IMG/VR virus record: IMGVR_UViG_3300025133_000286
Span: 1-38,840 of that record
DNA: 38,840 nucleotides
DNA from: a virus
Strand: one strand, 5' to 3'
Shown here piece by piece: positions 37,885 to 38,840 of the stretch. The position numbers and the translations under genes are program-made. Position 1 is the first letter of the stretch. The number at the start of each line of letters is the position of its first letter. The notes beneath the pieces are model-generated. The model saw only the letters and a list, made by a program, of their open reading frames with translations, was not told where the DNA came from and did no database searches.

Positions 37885-38068
37885 GAAAGAAAGCTACGCG
37901 ATTAAACCTAAGAAGTCTGGCTACCTTGTTGAGGTTGTCTACTACACAGACGAAGTCATTAAGGAAGGATACAACAGCGGTAACCACAGAACAGCAACAG
38001 AGTTCCACTGTTTCAGTAGTATGTCTGACTTAATATGTTACCTTGAAGAGGAAGAAGATGATGACTAA
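37877..38068 (+). CDS. Small protein between helicase and polymerase, 63 aa
   Basis: A 63-residue protein with strand segments (YAIKPKKSGYLVEVVYYTDE) and a very acidic C-terminus (CYLEEEEDDD). Two adjacent ATGs exist; GGAGGT at 37866-37871 favours 37877. It overlaps the helicase end and the polymerase start, so it is translated in tandem with both and may be a replication accessory. No family is recognised. Confidence 0.7.
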   Translation: MTKKESYAIKPKKSGYLVEVVYYTDEVIKEGYNSGNHRTATEFHCFSSMSDLICYLEEEEDDD

Positions 38069-38840
38069 GACTATGGTGGTGGATGCAGAGGCCAATGGTT
38101 TACTTGATGATGCCACTGTCGTGCACTGCATAGTATGTAAAGACTACGACACTGGTGAGGTGTTCAAATTTGTACAAGGAGAATGTTATGAAGAGTTCAA
38201 AGAGTTCGCAGAGTCAGTCGATGTCTGGATCGGACACAATATCATCAGCTATGACATACCGTTGTTCAACAAACTCTTGGGCATCGACATCAAGTTGTCC
38301 CACCTCAGAGACACAATGGTACTCTCAAGACTCTTTGGTTCAGATAGAGTCACACCCAAGGGAGCCAAGTCAGCCCACTCCCTCCAAGCATGGGGAATCA
38401 GACTAGGTAAACACAAGGGTGATCACACTGACTTCACCACGTACAGTCCAGAGATGCTGACGTACTGTGTGAATGACGTTGAGGTTACCTACCTTGCCTA
38501 CTGTGCCCTGCTAATTGAGGGTAAGGGATACAGTGATCAATGTATCAAGTTGGAATACCAGACTGAGTATCTATTGAGTAAGATGCAACGTAAAGGTTTC
38601 TACCTTGATCAAACCAAAGCCCTCAAGTTGTACCAAGACTGTAAGACTGAGGCTGATGACATAGAGGAGGACATACTACATGACTTTCTACCAAAGGCTA
38701 AAGAGATTAGAGTTATCACACCACGATATAATAAAGATGGTCGTATGTCTGTGGTGGGTCTTAAGTGGCTTAATTCTTGGGAGCTTCCTACTGTTGCTGG
38801 TGAGTTTACTCGTATAGACTGGGTGCCATTCAACCTAGGC
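38058..38840 (+). CDS. Family A DNA polymerase, N-terminal part (cut by window end)
   Basis: The N-terminal 260 codons (from 38061) of a T7 gp5-like replicative polymerase. The proofreading 3'-5' exonuclease is intact: Exo I VVDAEANGL (D8, E10), Exo II GHNIISYD (N60, D65) and Exo III YCVNDVEV (Y135, D139). The polymerase fingers and palm lie beyond position 38840. Adjacent ATGs at 38058 and 38061 are both possible. It works with the primase-helicase just upstream. Confidence 0.9.
   Translation, partial: MMTKTMVVDAEANGLLDDATVVHCIVCKDYDTGEVFKFVQGECYEEFKEFAESVDVWIGHNIISYDIPLFNKLLGIDIKLSHLRDTMVLSRLFGSDRVTPKGAKSAHSLQAWGIRLGKHKGDHTDFTTYSPEMLTYCVNDVEVTYLAYCALLIEGKGYSDQCIKLEYQTEYLLSKMQRKGFYLDQTKALKLYQDCKTEADDIEEDILHDFLPKAKEIRVITPRYNKDGRMSVVGLKWLNSWELPTVAGEFTRIDWVPFNLG

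Overview
The window is most of the genome of a lytic, short-tailed (podovirus-type) tailed phage of a marine bacterium. It carries a complete T7-supergroup virion set: terminase, portal, scaffold, coat, two tail-tube proteins and three internal virion proteins. It also has a T7 gp4-type primase-helicase, the first 260 codons of a family A DNA polymerase, and a B12-dependent class II ribonucleotide reductase, a gene common in marine phages. I see no integrase, repressor, tRNA, CRISPR array, insertion sequence or phage RNA polymerase. The layout recalls the SIO1/VpV262 kind of marine podovirus that depends on host RNA polymerase. That placement, and a Gram-negative (probably gammaproteobacterial) host, are inferences.

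Layout. Positions 1-3537 (+) hold the tail end of the replication/nucleotide operon: small unknowns, nrdJ, a DUF3310-type protein and four small genes, two with membrane or export segments. Positions 3540-27741 (-) form one long, tightly packed late operon. Read in its own direction it runs: small terminase, a beta-rich unknown, a tiny membrane protein, large terminase, a Gly-rich unknown, portal, small unknown, scaffold, major capsid, head/fibre proteins, a large LamG/SPRY adhesin-like protein, a coiled-coil plus membrane protein, tail tubes A and B, three internal proteins, endolysin, holin. The two operons converge with only 2 bp between stop codons. Positions 27742-28703 are non-coding and divergent. 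Positions 28704-38840 (+) hold early small genes of unknown function, a T4-like rIIA-rIIB pair, a Gp88-like Cys-rich protein, zinc-ribbon/coiled-coil proteins, primase-helicase and DNA polymerase.

The most interesting part is the 28-kb control region. Leftward, the late operon has a textbook sigma70 promoter: TTGACA, 17 bp, TATAAT with an extended -10. Rightward, the early genes lack a good sigma70 promoter. Instead, 80 bp upstream of the first gene lies a sequence with the exact GG-N10-GC geometry of a sigma54 (RpoN) promoter, and three related TTGAAC/GTTCAA dyads sit about 60-190 bp upstream of it, where enhancer sites would be. The same region holds a five-tract G-quadruplex candidate, an 18-bp direct repeat and paired AT-rich dyads. 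The early genes are punctuated by four exact copies (either orientation) of a 14-bp dyad, TTTAACTGATTAAA, three of which sit just upstream of early-gene ribosome binding sites.

The phage therefore appears to regulate itself through host sigma factors and dedicated DNA/RNA elements rather than its own polymerase. Domain names rest on motif recognition by eye; nothing was searched.
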